Positions 17,552-26,301 of a stretch of DNA of 64,000 bases are shown here, one piece after another. This stretch comes from Candidatus Mailhella excrementigallinarum. Its GTDB lineage: Bacteria; Desulfobacterota; Desulfovibrionia; Desulfovibrionales; Desulfovibrionaceae. The stretch lies in the NCBI GenBank assembly GCA_944324075.1, contig CALUUZ010000014.1:1-64000 (forward strand), in the 5' to 3' direction. Each line of letters opens with the position of its first letter. Position 1 is the first letter of the stretch. A program made the translations under genes and the position numbers. The notes beneath the pieces are model-generated. The model saw only the letters and a list, made by a program, of their open reading frames with translations, had not been told where the DNA came from and did no database searches.

Positions 17552-18130
17552 ATGACCTTTGCCGAACTTGTCGCCGCCTCCCGCACATGCCGCTACTTCA
17601 GGAATACCCCGCATCTGACCGAAGGCATCCTGTCCGATCTGGTGAACATGGCCCATCTTTCGCCCAGCGCGCGCAATCTCCAGCCCCTGCGCTACGCTCT
17701 CGTCGTCTCGCCCGAGGCGCGGAAGGAATTCTTCCCCCTGCTGAACATGGCGGGCGGACGCTCCGCGGAGGAACGCGCGGACGAAAGCCGCCACCCCGCC
17801 GGGTATATCGTGCTTGTCGCCCCCAGGGGGCTGAACGATTTCGGCGTCATGGACATCGGCATCGCCGCACAGACGATCAATCTCGGCGCGCGCACCGCCG
17901 GGCTGGCCTGCTGCATGATCGGCGCGTACAACAGGCCCGCGGCGGACGCCTTCCTGGGCGTGCCGGAAGGCATGGAATCCCGTCTGGTGCTGGCTCTCGG
18001 CGCGCCGGACGAAGACTGCCGCCTCACCGGCCCCAACGCGGACGGCAGCCTTTCCTACTACAACGACGAGGCGGGGGTTCACTGGGTTCCCAAACTGCCC
18101 CTCACCGACGTGATCATGCTTGTAAGGTAG
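17552..18130 (+). CDS. Nitroreductase-family flavoprotein
   Basis: A 192-residue FMN-dependent oxidoreductase. Family features: SRTCRYF near the N-terminus (FMN phosphate contact), HLSPSARNLQPLRY (35-48) and the C-terminal glycine-rich dimer segment near AQTINLGARTAGLACC. Substrate is not predictable; close relatives reduce nitro groups or quinones with NAD(P)H. AAGGAG lies 11 bp upstream. It is only 9 bp upstream of thiM, so the two are cotranscribed, but I know of no nitroreductase step in thiamine synthesis. Confidence 0.88.
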   Translation: MTFAELVAASRTCRYFRNTPHLTEGILSDLVNMAHLSPSARNLQPLRYALVVSPEARKEFFPLLNMAGGRSAEERADESRHPAGYIVLVAPRGLNDFGVMDIGIAAQTINLGARTAGLACCMIGAYNRPAADAFLGVPEGMESRLVLALGAPDEDCRLTGPNADGSLSYYNDEAGVHWVPKLPLTDVIMLVR

Positions 18131-18139
18131 GAGCGCCCC

Positions 18140-18964
18140 ATGGATATCGCCCCGTTCCGGCGGGAAGTCGTTTCCGCCGCTCTTGCCGTGCGGGAAAAGG
18201 CGCCGCTGGTGCATAACATTACCAACTATGTGGTCATGCAGGTATCGGCCAACGTCCTGCTGGCCGCCGGGGCCTCGCCGCTCATGGCGCACGCCCCGGA
18301 AGAACTGGACGATCTGCTTGCCGTCGCCTCCGCCCTGGTGCTCAACATCGGCACACCGGATCAGGCATGGCTGGACTCCATGTTTCTGGCCGGGGAATGT
18401 GCCGCCCGGCGCGGCGTGCCCGTCGTGCTTGATCCCGTGGGAGCCGGAGCGTCCCGCCTGCGCACGGATGCCGCGCGGAATCTTCTGCGCGCCGCGCGGC
18501 CGGCCGTTCTGCGCGGCAACGGCTCGGAAATTCTGGCTCTCGCCGCGGCGGAGGGGCTTTCCTCTCTGGAGGCCGCCACCAGAGGCGTGGACAGCACGAA
18601 AGACAGCGCGGGAGCCGTCGCGGCGGCCCGCGGGCTGGCCCGGCGCAGCGGCTGCGTCGTCAGCATCAGCGGCGAAACGGACTACATCACGGACGGCGAC
18701 ATCGTGCTTGCCGTCAGAGGCGGTTCGCCCCTCATGAGCCGGGTCACGGGCATGGGCTGTTCGGCCAGCGCGCTCACCGCCGCTCATGTGGCCGTGGCCG
18801 GAACCCCGCTGGCCGGAGCCGCCGCGGCCATGGCCGTCATGGCCGAAGCCGGGGAAGCGGCGGCAAGGCTGGCGGAGGGGCCGGGCAGCTTCCTCTCCCG
18901 TTTTCTTGACGCCCTGTATCTTCTGGACGCGCGCCATCTTGAACAGCGCGTGTTTCCGGCATAG
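18140..18964 (+). CDS. thiM: Hydroxyethylthiazole kinase
   Basis: A 274-residue ribokinase-fold kinase that phosphorylates 4-methyl-5-(2-hydroxyethyl)thiazole, the salvage entry to thiamine. Signatures: LVHNITNYVVMQVSANVLLA (23-42), VVLDPVGAGAS, LRGNGSEI and the C-terminal MGCSASALTAA with the catalytic Cys of this family. TAGGAG overlaps the end of the nitroreductase gene. In other genomes thiM is followed directly by thiE; here thiE follows after 504 bp filled with R1 and R3 repeats. Confidence 0.95.
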   Translation: MDIAPFRREVVSAALAVREKAPLVHNITNYVVMQVSANVLLAAGASPLMAHAPEELDDLLAVASALVLNIGTPDQAWLDSMFLAGECAARRGVPVVLDPVGAGASRLRTDAARNLLRAARPAVLRGNGSEILALAAAEGLSSLEAATRGVDSTKDSAGAVAAARGLARRSGCVVSISGETDYITDGDIVLAVRGGSPLMSRVTGMGCSASALTAAHVAVAGTPLAGAAAAMAVMAEAGEAAARLAEGPGSFLSRFLDALYLLDARHLEQRVFPA

Positions 18965-18979
18965 GCGGGGAAGGCCCGC

Positions 18980-19472
18980 GATGTTTCAATCCGCAGCCGC
19001 CCCATCCGCTTCGCCGTCGTGTCAACCGCTCTTTTCCCCTCGCTCTGTTGCAGAATCATGCTGATGGCTCTGTGCGTGGCGTGTTCCTTTGCTCCGGCAT
19101 GGGCGGCAACGAACGTTGCCGCAAAGGCAGCATGTATCCACGGCCGGCCCGCTTGCGCCTTCGTGCGGCAAAGCCGCCCGAAGGCTCCGCTCCGCGAACC
19201 TTTTCTTCCGCTCCTCGCCCCCCTCCATGCCGCATTGGCCGCCGGAGGCGCGAGCGTAGCGAGCATGGAGAGAGGAGCGAGGGCGCGGTCAGGCTTTGCC
19301 TGCCGCGCATGGTTACGAGCGACGAACGGAAGAAGGTCAGCGGGGGGGGCGTCGCTCCATACGGAGTTGACGCGGCGTGCCTCCGGCGGTCAAGGTTATG
19401 TTCAACACTATTCTGCAACAGAGCGTTTCCCCTGAAGGGGGAGCTTTCAAACCACAAGGGAATCTTTGATGA
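18980..19472 (+). repeat. R1 repeat split by an R3 insertion
   Basis: The 5' part (18980-19040, ATGTTTCAATCCGCAGCCG to TTTTCCCCT) and 3' part (19426-19472, TTTCCCCTGAAGGGGGAG to TTTGATG) reconstitute R1 with its ribosome-binding site. The final ATG is the thiE start codon. Confidence 0.8.
19041..19425 (-). mobile_element. R3 MITE with perfect ends and 8-bp target duplication
   Basis: A 385-bp element. Its ends are perfect inverted repeats, CGCTCTGTTGCAGAAT (19041-19056) and ATTCTGCAACAGAGCG (19410-19425). TTTCCCCT is duplicated at 19033-19040 and 19426-19433. The interior holds the GCGGCAAC/GTTGCCGC hairpin and the GCCGCCGGAGGCGCGAGCG block of other R3 copies, with no transposase gene. Confidence 0.88.
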
Positions 19473-20149
19473 ACTGGAGAGAACGTCCCGACTGGCGCGT
19501 CTATCTGGTGACGGACAGGGAACTCTGCCTCGGCAGGCCCCTGGAGGATGTCGTCCTCCGGGCCGTGGCCGGAGGCGCGACCATGGTGCAGCTGAGGGAA
19601 AAGGAAGCATCCTCCCGGGACTTTCTGGCCCTGACCCGCCTGCTTGTGCGGGAGCTGCACGGGCGGGGCGTGCCGCTTGTCGTCAATGACCGGGCGGACA
19701 TTGCCCTGGCCGGAGGCGCGGCGGGCCTGCACGTGGGGCAGAGCGATCTTCCGCCGGCGGACGCCCGCGCGCTCATGGGCCCGGACGCCCTCATCGGGCT
19801 TTCCGTGGAAAACATGGCCCAGCTTGAGGCTGCGCAGACCTGGGATGTGGACTACCTCGGCATAAGCCCGGTCTGGGCAACGCCGACCAAGACGGACACC
19901 GCCGAGCCATGGGGACTGGATGGTCTGGCGGAGGCGGGGAAAAGAAGCCGCCTGCCGCTGGTGGCCATCGGCGGCATTCACGCGGGCAATGCGGCGGAGG
20001 TCATCGCGGCGGGAGCGGACGGTCTGGCCGTGGTGTCGGAAATCTGCTCCGCGCCGGACCCGGAAGCGGCGGCGCGCTTTCTGCGGGGGCTGTTCCGGAA
20101 CATTCCGCCTTTCAGACCTTCCGCCGCATCTCCACACGGCAGAGAATGA
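19469..20149 (+). CDS. thiE: Thiamine-phosphate synthase, copy 1
   Basis: A 226-residue TIM-barrel enzyme that joins hydroxymethylpyrimidine diphosphate to thiazole phosphate. Signatures: YLVTDRELC, GATMVQLREKEA (37-48), VVNDRADIALAGGAAGLHVGQ, and LPLVAIGGIHAGN near 175. Its start codon is the ATG at the end of the R1 repeat (CACAAGGGAATCTTTGATG). It follows thiM and may serve salvage. The last 38 bp overlap the convergent MATE gene, so the C-terminal tail beyond about residue 212 is unusual. A second thiE lies at 28455. Confidence 0.94.
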   Translation: MNWRERPDWRVYLVTDRELCLGRPLEDVVLRAVAGGATMVQLREKEASSRDFLALTRLLVRELHGRGVPLVVNDRADIALAGGAAGLHVGQSDLPPADARALMGPDALIGLSVENMAQLEAAQTWDVDYLGISPVWATPTKTDTAEPWGLDGLAEAGKRSRLPLVAIGGIHAGNAAEVIAAGADGLAVVSEICSAPDPEAAARFLRGLFRNIPPFRPSAASPHGRE

Positions 20150-21449
20150 CCGCGGTCACCACCGTGGCGGCCATGTCCGCCGCGGGCAGGCTGTACCACA
20201 CGCCGTCAAGCCCGAACCAGCGGGGCAGAAGCAGCAGGCAGGGAATAAGGAACAGCATCTGCCGCGACAGGGAGAGGAAGCTGGCCACAGCCACCAGCCC
20301 TATGGCCTGAAAGTAGGCGGAAACCACAATCTGCCACCCGACGATGAAGAACGCCGCCGAACAGGCCCGCAGGGCATGGACGGAAAGCGCCAGCAGATCG
20401 GCATGATCCGTGAACATGCGGGCCAGAGGTTCCGGCGCGAACTGAAAGGCAAGCCAGCCCAGCGACGTGATGGCCGCGCCCGCCGCCATGCCCATCCGCA
20501 GCGTGCGCCGCACGCGATCCGGACGCCCCGCGCCGAAGTTGTAGCCGATGATGGGCTGCATGCCCTGCGTCAGCCCCATGACCACCATGCCGAACAGCAT
20601 GACCAGCCGGTTCAGGATGCCGTAGGCGCCGATGGCCAGGTCGCCGCCATAATGGTTCAGGCTCCGGTTGATGATGATCACCACCAGGCAGGCGCAGGCG
20701 TTCATGAAAAAGGGCGGCAGGCCCACCGCCAGAATCTCCCGGCACAGGGCGGGGCGGAAGCGGAAAATGCCCGCCCGGAAGCGCACGGGGGAACTCCCGC
20801 CGAAGAAGTGCAGGAGCAGCCAGCCGCAGGAGGCGGTCTGCCCCAGCACCGTGGCCAGAGCCGCGCCGCGCATCCCCCATCCGAAGGAGAATATGAACAG
20901 CGGAGCAAGCGCGATATTCACGGCCACACTGACCAGCGCGGTGCCCATGGCCTTGACGGGATGCCCCGAGGCGCGCATGACGTTGTTCAGCCCCAGCATG
21001 AGAAAGCCTATGGGCAGCCCCGCCAGCAGAACCACGATGTAGTCGCGCGCATAGGGGCGCGTGGCGTCGCTCGCGCCGAACAGGGTCAGGATCGGATCAA
21101 TGAAGGCATGGAGCGCAAGCGCCGCGGCAACGCTGACCACGGCGTTCACGATCACCACCTGGCCCAGCACCTGCCCGGCCCGTTCCTCATTCTTCCGGCC
21201 CAGCTCAATGGAACACACGGTCGCGCCGCCTACCGCCACCATCATGCACAGCGCCATGATCAGGTTGAAGAGCGGAAAGTTCACCGCCAGGCCGGAAATG
21301 GCCAGCGGCCCCACGCCGTGCCCGATGAAGATGCCCGCAATGATATTGTAGAGCGAGGTGATCGTCATGCCGATAATGGCGGGCAGGGAATATGCCGGCA
21401 GCAGACGGCTGATGGGCGCGTCGGCAAGCGCTCTGGTTCTGTCGTCCAT
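20112..21449 (-). CDS. MATE-family multidrug/Na+ exporter
   Basis: A 445-residue integral membrane protein with about 12 hydrophobic segments in two pseudo-symmetric halves (MatE domains). Typical motifs: IGHGVGPLAISGLAVNFP, GATVCSIELGRKNEERAG, MRASGHPVKAM, and in the second half GAYGILNRLVMLFGMVVMGLTQGMQPIIGYNFGAG (given in two stretches: GAYGILNRLVML and LTQGMQPIIGYNFGAG). Such proteins export cationic drugs or metabolites using Na+ or H+ gradients. AGGAGAG lies 9 bp upstream. The gene converges on thiE copy 1 with a 38-bp overlap. Confidence 0.92.
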   Translation of the reverse strand: MDDRTRALADAPISRLLPAYSLPAIIGMTITSLYNIIAGIFIGHGVGPLAISGLAVNFPLFNLIMALCMMVAVGGATVCSIELGRKNEERAGQVLGQVVIVNAVVSVAAALALHAFIDPILTLFGASDATRPYARDYIVVLLAGLPIGFLMLGLNNVMRASGHPVKAMGTALVSVAVNIALAPLFIFSFGWGMRGAALATVLGQTASCGWLLLHFFGGSSPVRFRAGIFRFRPALCREILAVGLPPFFMNACACLVVIIINRSLNHYGGDLAIGAYGILNRLVMLFGMVVMGLTQGMQPIIGYNFGAGRPDRVRRTLRMGMAAGAAITSLGWLAFQFAPEPLARMFTDHADLLALSVHALRACSAAFFIVGWQIVVSAYFQAIGLVAVASFLSLSRQMLFLIPCLLLLPRWFGLDGVWYSLPAADMAATVVTAVILCRVEMRRKV

Positions 21450-21547
21450 GATGGTCTCTCCTGATGGCAGGCCGGAACGGCCCGGTCGGGAAGGGCTTTT
21501 TGTTCCGGCATGCGTCCGCCGCAGACGCGGCGAAACTGTTCAGCCCG

Positions 21548-21729
21548 GCACATTCTGCCATTGAAAGTATCTTCCGGCCGGAACTCCATGTTCCGGCCCG
21601 CAGGTTTCACGCCCGAAGCCGGAGCCGTGCGCCGCGAGTGAACTGCGGCGACACCGGAGAAGGGAGGGCGCCGCGGCGGAGTCTCGCTTCAATCGACTCC
21701 GGAAGCATTTCAGGTTTGAAATGCTCTAA
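21548..21729 (+). repeat. R2 repeat
   Basis: CACATTCTGCCATTGAAAG edge, GCCGGAAC/GTTCCGGC stem, GCCGCGAGTGAACTGCGGC and right edge CATTTCAGGTTTGAAATGCTCTA. It lies upstream of the MATE gene. Confidence 0.7.
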
Positions 21730-21824
21730 CGCGCAAATGCGCGCACGGCAAGATGCCGCGCGGCACGCGCCGCCGCTCGCGAAGTTCGCGCACGGAAGGC
21801 AGGATCGGGCAGGCAGGACGCGGC

Positions 21825-21990
21825 ATGTTGCAATCCCCAGCCGTTCCATCCGCCTGCCGACTCCGCAGCCGCCGGACAGGGAACGCGCGCACTGCATCTC
21901 CGGCAAGGGAGAGGCTGCGGGAAGAGTTTCATCGGCCCTGCCGTCCTGCCGGGAATGTCTTTTCCCCGGACAGGGGCGGAGCATGAGGGC
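21825..21990 (+). repeat. R1 repeat, divergent copy
   Basis: ATGTTGCAATCCCCAGCCG start, a GTTCC/GGAAC outer stem where full R1 has GCCCC/GGGGT, then GAGTTTCATCGGCC and TTTTCCCCGGACAGGGGCGG. The ribosome-binding tail is lost. The bases from 21990 to the kinase start are AT-rich and probably carry its promoter. Confidence 0.55.
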
Positions 21991-22204
21991 ATTTCCGATA
22001 AAAATGCGGAAAAAAATTCCGGCCGGACAGCATGGTATGGTAAAATATGTTTCCCGCTCCTTTTGATAAAATGAAAAGTTGTTGTTATGCTTGCCCTGTC
22101 GCAGAAAAAGAGGCAGGTGGACAGTAAGGCCGGTTTACCATGAACTTCCGGCGGAAATCTCCCGTGTCCCCTCCCCGTCAACGGCTCAACCAAGGACGGA
22201 CAAC

Positions 22205-24781
22205 ATGCCAAAGCCGCTCAGCCCTCCCGGGCCCGCCACCGCCAATATGCGCTTCAACATCCTTGCCGCCGTGCTCTTCATCATCACCTCCGGCCTGAGC
22301 GTCATGTTTCTGCGGGAAAGACTGCTCATGAACGCCCACAACACCGGAACGACCGTCGTGGCCTCTCTGGCCGGAGAGGAACAGAACACGCTTTCCCTGT
22401 ATGACTTTCTCCTGGTCATGGGCACAAAACATCTGGATGAGCTGGAAGGAAATGCAGCCGGGGAGAAAACGGCATCCTGGCTTCAGGACTACTTCGGACA
22501 GATCAGGGAAGTCGTGGGGAACGGCGTCATCGATCCCTACGCCGTCATCAACGGCAGAATCGTGGCGGCAAACCCGTGGGAGGGTGACGCCGCCTACGAT
22601 ATCACCGGCGCGGAGTGGTACAGGAAGACTCTGGCCGCCGGGGGCCGGACCGTTTTCAGTGATGTGTACCCGGATGTCATTACCGGCAGGCCCATCATCA
22701 CCGTGGCGAAAAAATGCGCCGGGAGCGCAAATGTTCTGGCCTTTGACATTTTTCCCGACAAGATTTTCATGAGCGACGCGCTGGCAAACCTCCCCCCGGG
22801 CAGTTCCTACTACCTTTGCGACAAGTCGGGATCGCTCATCTATACAAGAACAATACTCAGAAAACCCCACAGCGAACTGCAGGCATATGTGAAAAGCATT
22901 CTTGAAAAGATAGAAAACGGATATATATCATCATACGACAGTTACATATACGACCTCAACAATCGCAGAAGAGGCGTCTATTATACCCGAATGCAGAACG
23001 GATGGCATGCCGTTGTCACGATACCCTACAGCACCATGCTGAGTGAATTCAACAAATTTACCATCTGGATTTCATTAAGCTTCATCCTTTTTCTTTCCTA
23101 TATCATATTTACGACATGGCACAGCTACCGCGCGAACAGGAGGGATATCCGCACCAGTGAAACCCTTCAGATTCTGGGAAACATCTATTACGGCCTGTAC
23201 AGGGTGAACTATGAGGATGGAACCTACGAGATGATCAAGGGCACGGCGTTCGCAAGGAGCTGTCTGAAAAAGACGGGGCCGTACGCCGCCCTGATGCAGG
23301 TGCTGGAAAAGACGCTGAAGGAAGACACCCGCAGGGAATTTGCGGAAAGTTTCTCCCTCCGGAATATCAAGCAGCTTGTCAGGCGCCATGTGCATGACTT
23401 CGGCGGCGATTTCCTGCGGCTTGACAATGACGAATTCCGCTGGGCGAACATTCGCATTCTGTACGACGAAACGATGCTGAACAACGAGGTCATCCTGTGC
23501 TTCCGAAATGTCGAAGTGGAAAAAAGGGAGCAGCTTGAACAGAAACAGCTTCTGGAAGAGGCTCTCAACTCCGCAAGAAAAAACGAAAAATCGCGAAAAG
23601 CCTTTTTCAGCAGCATGTCGCATGACATGCGCACGCCCCTGAACGCCATCATCAGTTCCCTTTCCCTTGCAAGGGAACATCTGCACCAGCCGGAAAAACT
23701 CGCAGCCTATGTTGAAAAGATGGACACGTCATGCCGGCATCTTCTTCATCTCATCAATGATATTCTTGAAATGTCCAGGCTGGAAAGCGGCAAGTTCACC
23801 TTTCATCTTCAAGAGTTTGATCTGAAAAAGTGCATGGAGGATATCACCTCCGTCTTCCATACCGTTTCGGAAAAGGAAAACAAGACCTTTACCGTATCAT
23901 TCGACATACAGGATCATGTCATTGTCGGGGACAGTTTCAGGCTGACGCAGATTGTCAACAATCTTCTCTCCAATGCGTTCAAGTTCTCGCGTGAGGGGGA
24001 CTCCATTTCCGTATCCGTCAAACAGTTTACCAGTCAGAAGCATTCAAGGTTTGAATTTACGGTTGCGGATACCGGAGCGGGAATGTCCGAGGAGTTTCTC
24101 GGACGCATCTTTGAACCCTACTCGCGCGAAACCCGCTTCGGCGCCAAAAAGGTCATGGGCACCGGCCTGGGCATGTCCATCGTCCGGAGCATCGTCACGC
24201 AGATGAGCGGCCGGATCACGGTGAAAAGCACGCTGGGAAAGGGAAGCGTCTTTACCGTTTCCCTTCCGTTCGAAGTGGTCAGGGGAGCCGCGGCCCCCGC
24301 CGTGGAGGAACAGAAGCCCATGCCTTCCGACGGAAACCTTGAGGGCATGCGTATTCTTCTGGCCGAGGACAATGTGATCAATATGGAAATAGCCTCGGAA
24401 ATTCTGACCCGGAAGGGCATTAACGTCGTGCCCGCATGGAACGGCCGGGAAGCCGTGGAAATATTCAAGACATCACGGCCTTTTACCTTTGACGCCATCC
24501 TCATGGACATGCAGATGCCGGAAATGGACGGCTGCGAGGCCGCCCGCCGCATCCGATCGCTTGAGCGGCGCGACGCGCGGCAGATTCCCATCATCGCCGC
24601 CACCGCCAACGCATTTGCCGAAGATATCGCCCGGACCGAGGAGGCGGGCATGGACGCGCACATCTCCAAGCCCATGGATTATGATATCCTCTGCCGGACG
24701 CTGATGCGGCTGATTCCGGCCGCCCGGGACTCCGCCGCCGCTTCGCGGGCTCCGGCTCAAAATGACGCGAAACCGGAGTGA
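22205..24781 (+). CDS. Hybrid sensor histidine kinase/response regulator
   Basis: An 858-residue membrane kinase. An N-terminal membrane segment (about 17-36), an extracytoplasmic region of about 240 residues resembling a dCache sensor (GAEWYRKTLAAGG, VYPDVITGRPIITVAK), a second membrane segment (about 283-303), a PAS-like or linker region, then HisKA with the phospho-accepting His in SSMSHDMRTPLNA (about 478), a HATPase domain with N box (NNLLSNAFKFS) and G boxes (DTGAGMS, GTGLGMS), and a C-terminal receiver (MRILLAEDN, phospho-Asp in LMDMQMPEMDG, Lys in SKPMD). No DNA-binding output domain is attached. AAGGA at about 22192 supports this start. The signal is unknown. Confidence 0.93.
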   Translation: MPKPLSPPGPATANMRFNILAAVLFIITSGLSVMFLRERLLMNAHNTGTTVVASLAGEEQNTLSLYDFLLVMGTKHLDELEGNAAGEKTASWLQDYFGQIREVVGNGVIDPYAVINGRIVAANPWEGDAAYDITGAEWYRKTLAAGGRTVFSDVYPDVITGRPIITVAKKCAGSANVLAFDIFPDKIFMSDALANLPPGSSYYLCDKSGSLIYTRTILRKPHSELQAYVKSILEKIENGYISSYDSYIYDLNNRRRGVYYTRMQNGWHAVVTIPYSTMLSEFNKFTIWISLSFILFLSYIIFTTWHSYRANRRDIRTSETLQILGNIYYGLYRVNYEDGTYEMIKGTAFARSCLKKTGPYAALMQVLEKTLKEDTRREFAESFSLRNIKQLVRRHVHDFGGDFLRLDNDEFRWANIRILYDETMLNNEVILCFRNVEVEKREQLEQKQLLEEALNSARKNEKSRKAFFSSMSHDMRTPLNAIISSLSLAREHLHQPEKLAAYVEKMDTSCRHLLHLINDILEMSRLESGKFTFHLQEFDLKKCMEDITSVFHTVSEKENKTFTVSFDIQDHVIVGDSFRLTQIVNNLLSNAFKFSREGDSISVSVKQFTSQKHSRFEFTVADTGAGMSEEFLGRIFEPYSRETRFGAKKVMGTGLGMSIVRSIVTQMSGRITVKSTLGKGSVFTVSLPFEVVRGAAAPAVEEQKPMPSDGNLEGMRILLAEDNVINMEIASEILTRKGINVVPAWNGREAVEIFKTSRPFTFDAILMDMQMPEMDGCEAARRIRSLERRDARQIPIIAATANAFAEDIARTEEAGMDAHISKPMDYDILCRTLMRLIPAARDSAAASRAPAQNDAKPE

Positions 24782-24950
24782 GCCTCCGCGGGGCCATGCC
24801 GCCCTGTCCGGAACTGTTCCGGAAGACTCTGTCCGGATACCCGGCCGCGATCCGCCCGGGGGAGGCGCTGTCGGCGCAGGCAGAGCGGCAGGGTGACGAC
24901 TCCCGGGGCCGCCTCTCTTGCCAAGCCGGGCCGGAAGGTCTATCCTGTCC

Positions 24951-25036
24951 GGAGCTGGGGGAGCCGGAAGGCTGAGAGTGGGCGAGTCCCTGACCCTTGG
25001 AACCTGATGCGGATCATGCCGCCGAAGGGAAGCGCC
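24951..25036 (+). ncRNA. TPP riboswitch (THI element)
   Basis: Conserved THI-box elements in order: GGGGAGCC (24957-24964), GGCTGAGAG (24970-24978), ACCCTTGGAACCTGATGCGG (24993-25012), ATCATGCCG and GAAGGGAAGC. The P1 stem pairs GGAGCT (24951-24956) with AGCGCC (25031-25036), one mismatch. It lies 80 bp upstream of thiS, followed by a terminator, so thiamine pyrophosphate should switch off the thiSGHF-E operon. Confidence 0.95.
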
Positions 25037-25052
25037 GCCTGCCGATATTGCA

Positions 25053-25077
25053 ACGCCCGCTTCCGCGGGCGTTTTTC
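25053..25077 (+). terminator. Riboswitch-controlled intrinsic terminator
   Basis: ACGCCCGC (25053-25060), loop TTCC, GCGGGCGT (25065-25072), then TTTT. It lies 16 bp after the riboswitch and before thiS, in the position expected for transcription attenuation. Confidence 0.88.
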
Positions 25078-25115
25078 GTTTCCCCCCGCCTCATCCTCTT
25101 TCAGGCGAGGTTCCC

Positions 25116-25316
25116 ATGCTTCTCATCATCAACGGACAGAAACAGGAACACGCGGACGGCATCACGCTGGGCGCGCTGCTGGAAACGCTGCGGCTCCCCC
25201 TTTCCGGGGTGGTGGTGGAGCGCAACCGCGAAATCGTGCCGCGCGAAGCCCTGCGCAATCTGGCGCTGAACGGGGGCGACAGCCTCGAAATCGTGCGTCT
25301 GGTCGGCGGCGGCTGA
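25116..25316 (+). CDS. thiS: Sulfur carrier protein ThiS
   Basis: A 66-residue ubiquitin-fold protein ending in Gly-Gly (RLVGGG), the tail that ThiF adenylates and that becomes a thiocarboxylate to donate sulfur to the thiazole ring. ILINGQKQE-like N-terminus and VVVERNREIVPRE in the middle match the family. First gene of the riboswitch-controlled operon. GCGAGG lies upstream. About 195 bp of R3 sequence separates it from thiG, an unusual gap within this operon. Confidence 0.94.
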   Translation: MLLIINGQKQEHADGITLGALLETLRLPLSGVVVERNREIVPREALRNLALNGGDSLEIVRLVGGG

Positions 25317-25317
25317 A

Positions 25318-25485
25318 AATTTCCCTGACCGCCGGAGGCGCGGCAAGCCGAGGCTTGCGGGCATCGGGAGCAGAGATGACGCCCCCCCGCCGCATGGTCA
25401 TGCGGCGCGGAGTGCGGGCGCGGCGTTTTCCGCGCAAAACGCAAGCCGCCCGTGTTTCACACGGGCGGCCTTTGCGGCAAGGCCA
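25318..25485 (+). repeat. R3 fragment between thiS and thiG
   Basis: Contains TGACCGCCGGAGGCGCGG, GGGAGCAGAGATGACG, CGCATGGTCATGCG and the hairpin CCCGTGT/ACACGGG, all R3 blocks in the same order as at 7851. Terminal repeats are gone. Confidence 0.65.
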
Positions 25486-25510
25486 ACCATAAAGGAATGT
25501 TTGATCCATC

Positions 25511-26293
25511 ATGACCGACTTGAAAGATTCCCTGCTTGTCGGCGGCGTCGAACTCGGCTGCCGCCTGTTCACCGGCACCGGAAAATACGGCGACGACGCC
25601 CTGATCCCCGGCATCGTGGCCGCCTCCGGCTGCGAAGTCGTCACCGTGGCCCTGCGCCGCGTGGACCTGGGCAACCCCGGCGACAACATTCTTTCCCACA
25701 TTCCCGCCGGAGTGCGCCTGCTGCCGAACACTTCCGGCGCGCGCAGCGCGGAGGAGGCCGTGCGCATCGCCCGTCTGGCCCGCGCCGCCGGATGCGGCGA
25801 CTGGATAAAAATCGAGGTCATCTCCGATTCCCGCCACCTTCTGCCCGACGGCTACGCCACGGCCCGCGCCACGGAAACCCTGGCGAAGGAAGGCTTTACC
25901 GTCCTGCCCTACATCAACGCCGATCTCTATGTCGCCCGCGATCTGGTCAATGCGGGAGCCGCCGCCGTCATGCCGCTGGGCGCGCCCATCGGCAGCAACC
26001 GGGGCCTGAAGGCCGGAGAAATGATCCGCATCCTCATTGAGGAAATCGATCTGCCCGTCATCGTTGACGCGGGACTCGGCGCGCCCTCCCATGCCTGCGA
26101 AGCCATGGAAATGGGCGCGGCGGCCTGTCTGGTGAACACGGCCATCGCCACGGCGGGCGACCCTGTGCGCATGGCCCGCGCCTTCGCTGATGCCGTGCGG
26201 GCCGGGCGCGACGCCTTTCTTGCGGGAAAGGGCCGCGTGCTGGAAGCCGGCGCGGCGGCCTCCTCCCCCCTCACCGGCTTTCTTGACGCGTGA
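25511..26293 (+). CDS. thiG: Thiazole synthase
   Basis: A 260-residue TIM-barrel enzyme that forms the thiazole phosphate ring from deoxyxylulose 5-phosphate, dehydroglycine and the ThiS thiocarboxylate. Signatures: [11 protein letters not shown], the Schiff-base lysine in DWIKIEV (Lys100), [10 protein letters not shown]-like segment, [12 protein letters not shown] and [18 protein letters not shown]. The length is normal. The leader reads CATAAAGGAATG, resembling the R1 tail. ThiH starts 8 bp downstream. Confidence 0.96.
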   Translation: MTDLKDSLLVGGVELGCRLFTGTGKYGDDALIPGIVAASGCEVVTVALRRVDLGNPGDNILSHIPAGVRLLPNTSGARSAEEAVRIARLARAAGCGDWIKIEVISDSRHLLPDGYATARATETLAKEGFTVLPYINADLYVARDLVNAGAAAVMPLGAPIGSNRGLKAGEMIRILIEEIDLPVIVDAGLGAPSHACEAMEMGAAACLVNTAIATAGDPVRMARAFADAVRAGRDAFLAGKGRVLEAGAAASSPLTGFLDA

Positions 26294-26301
26294 GGTCCGC
26301 C

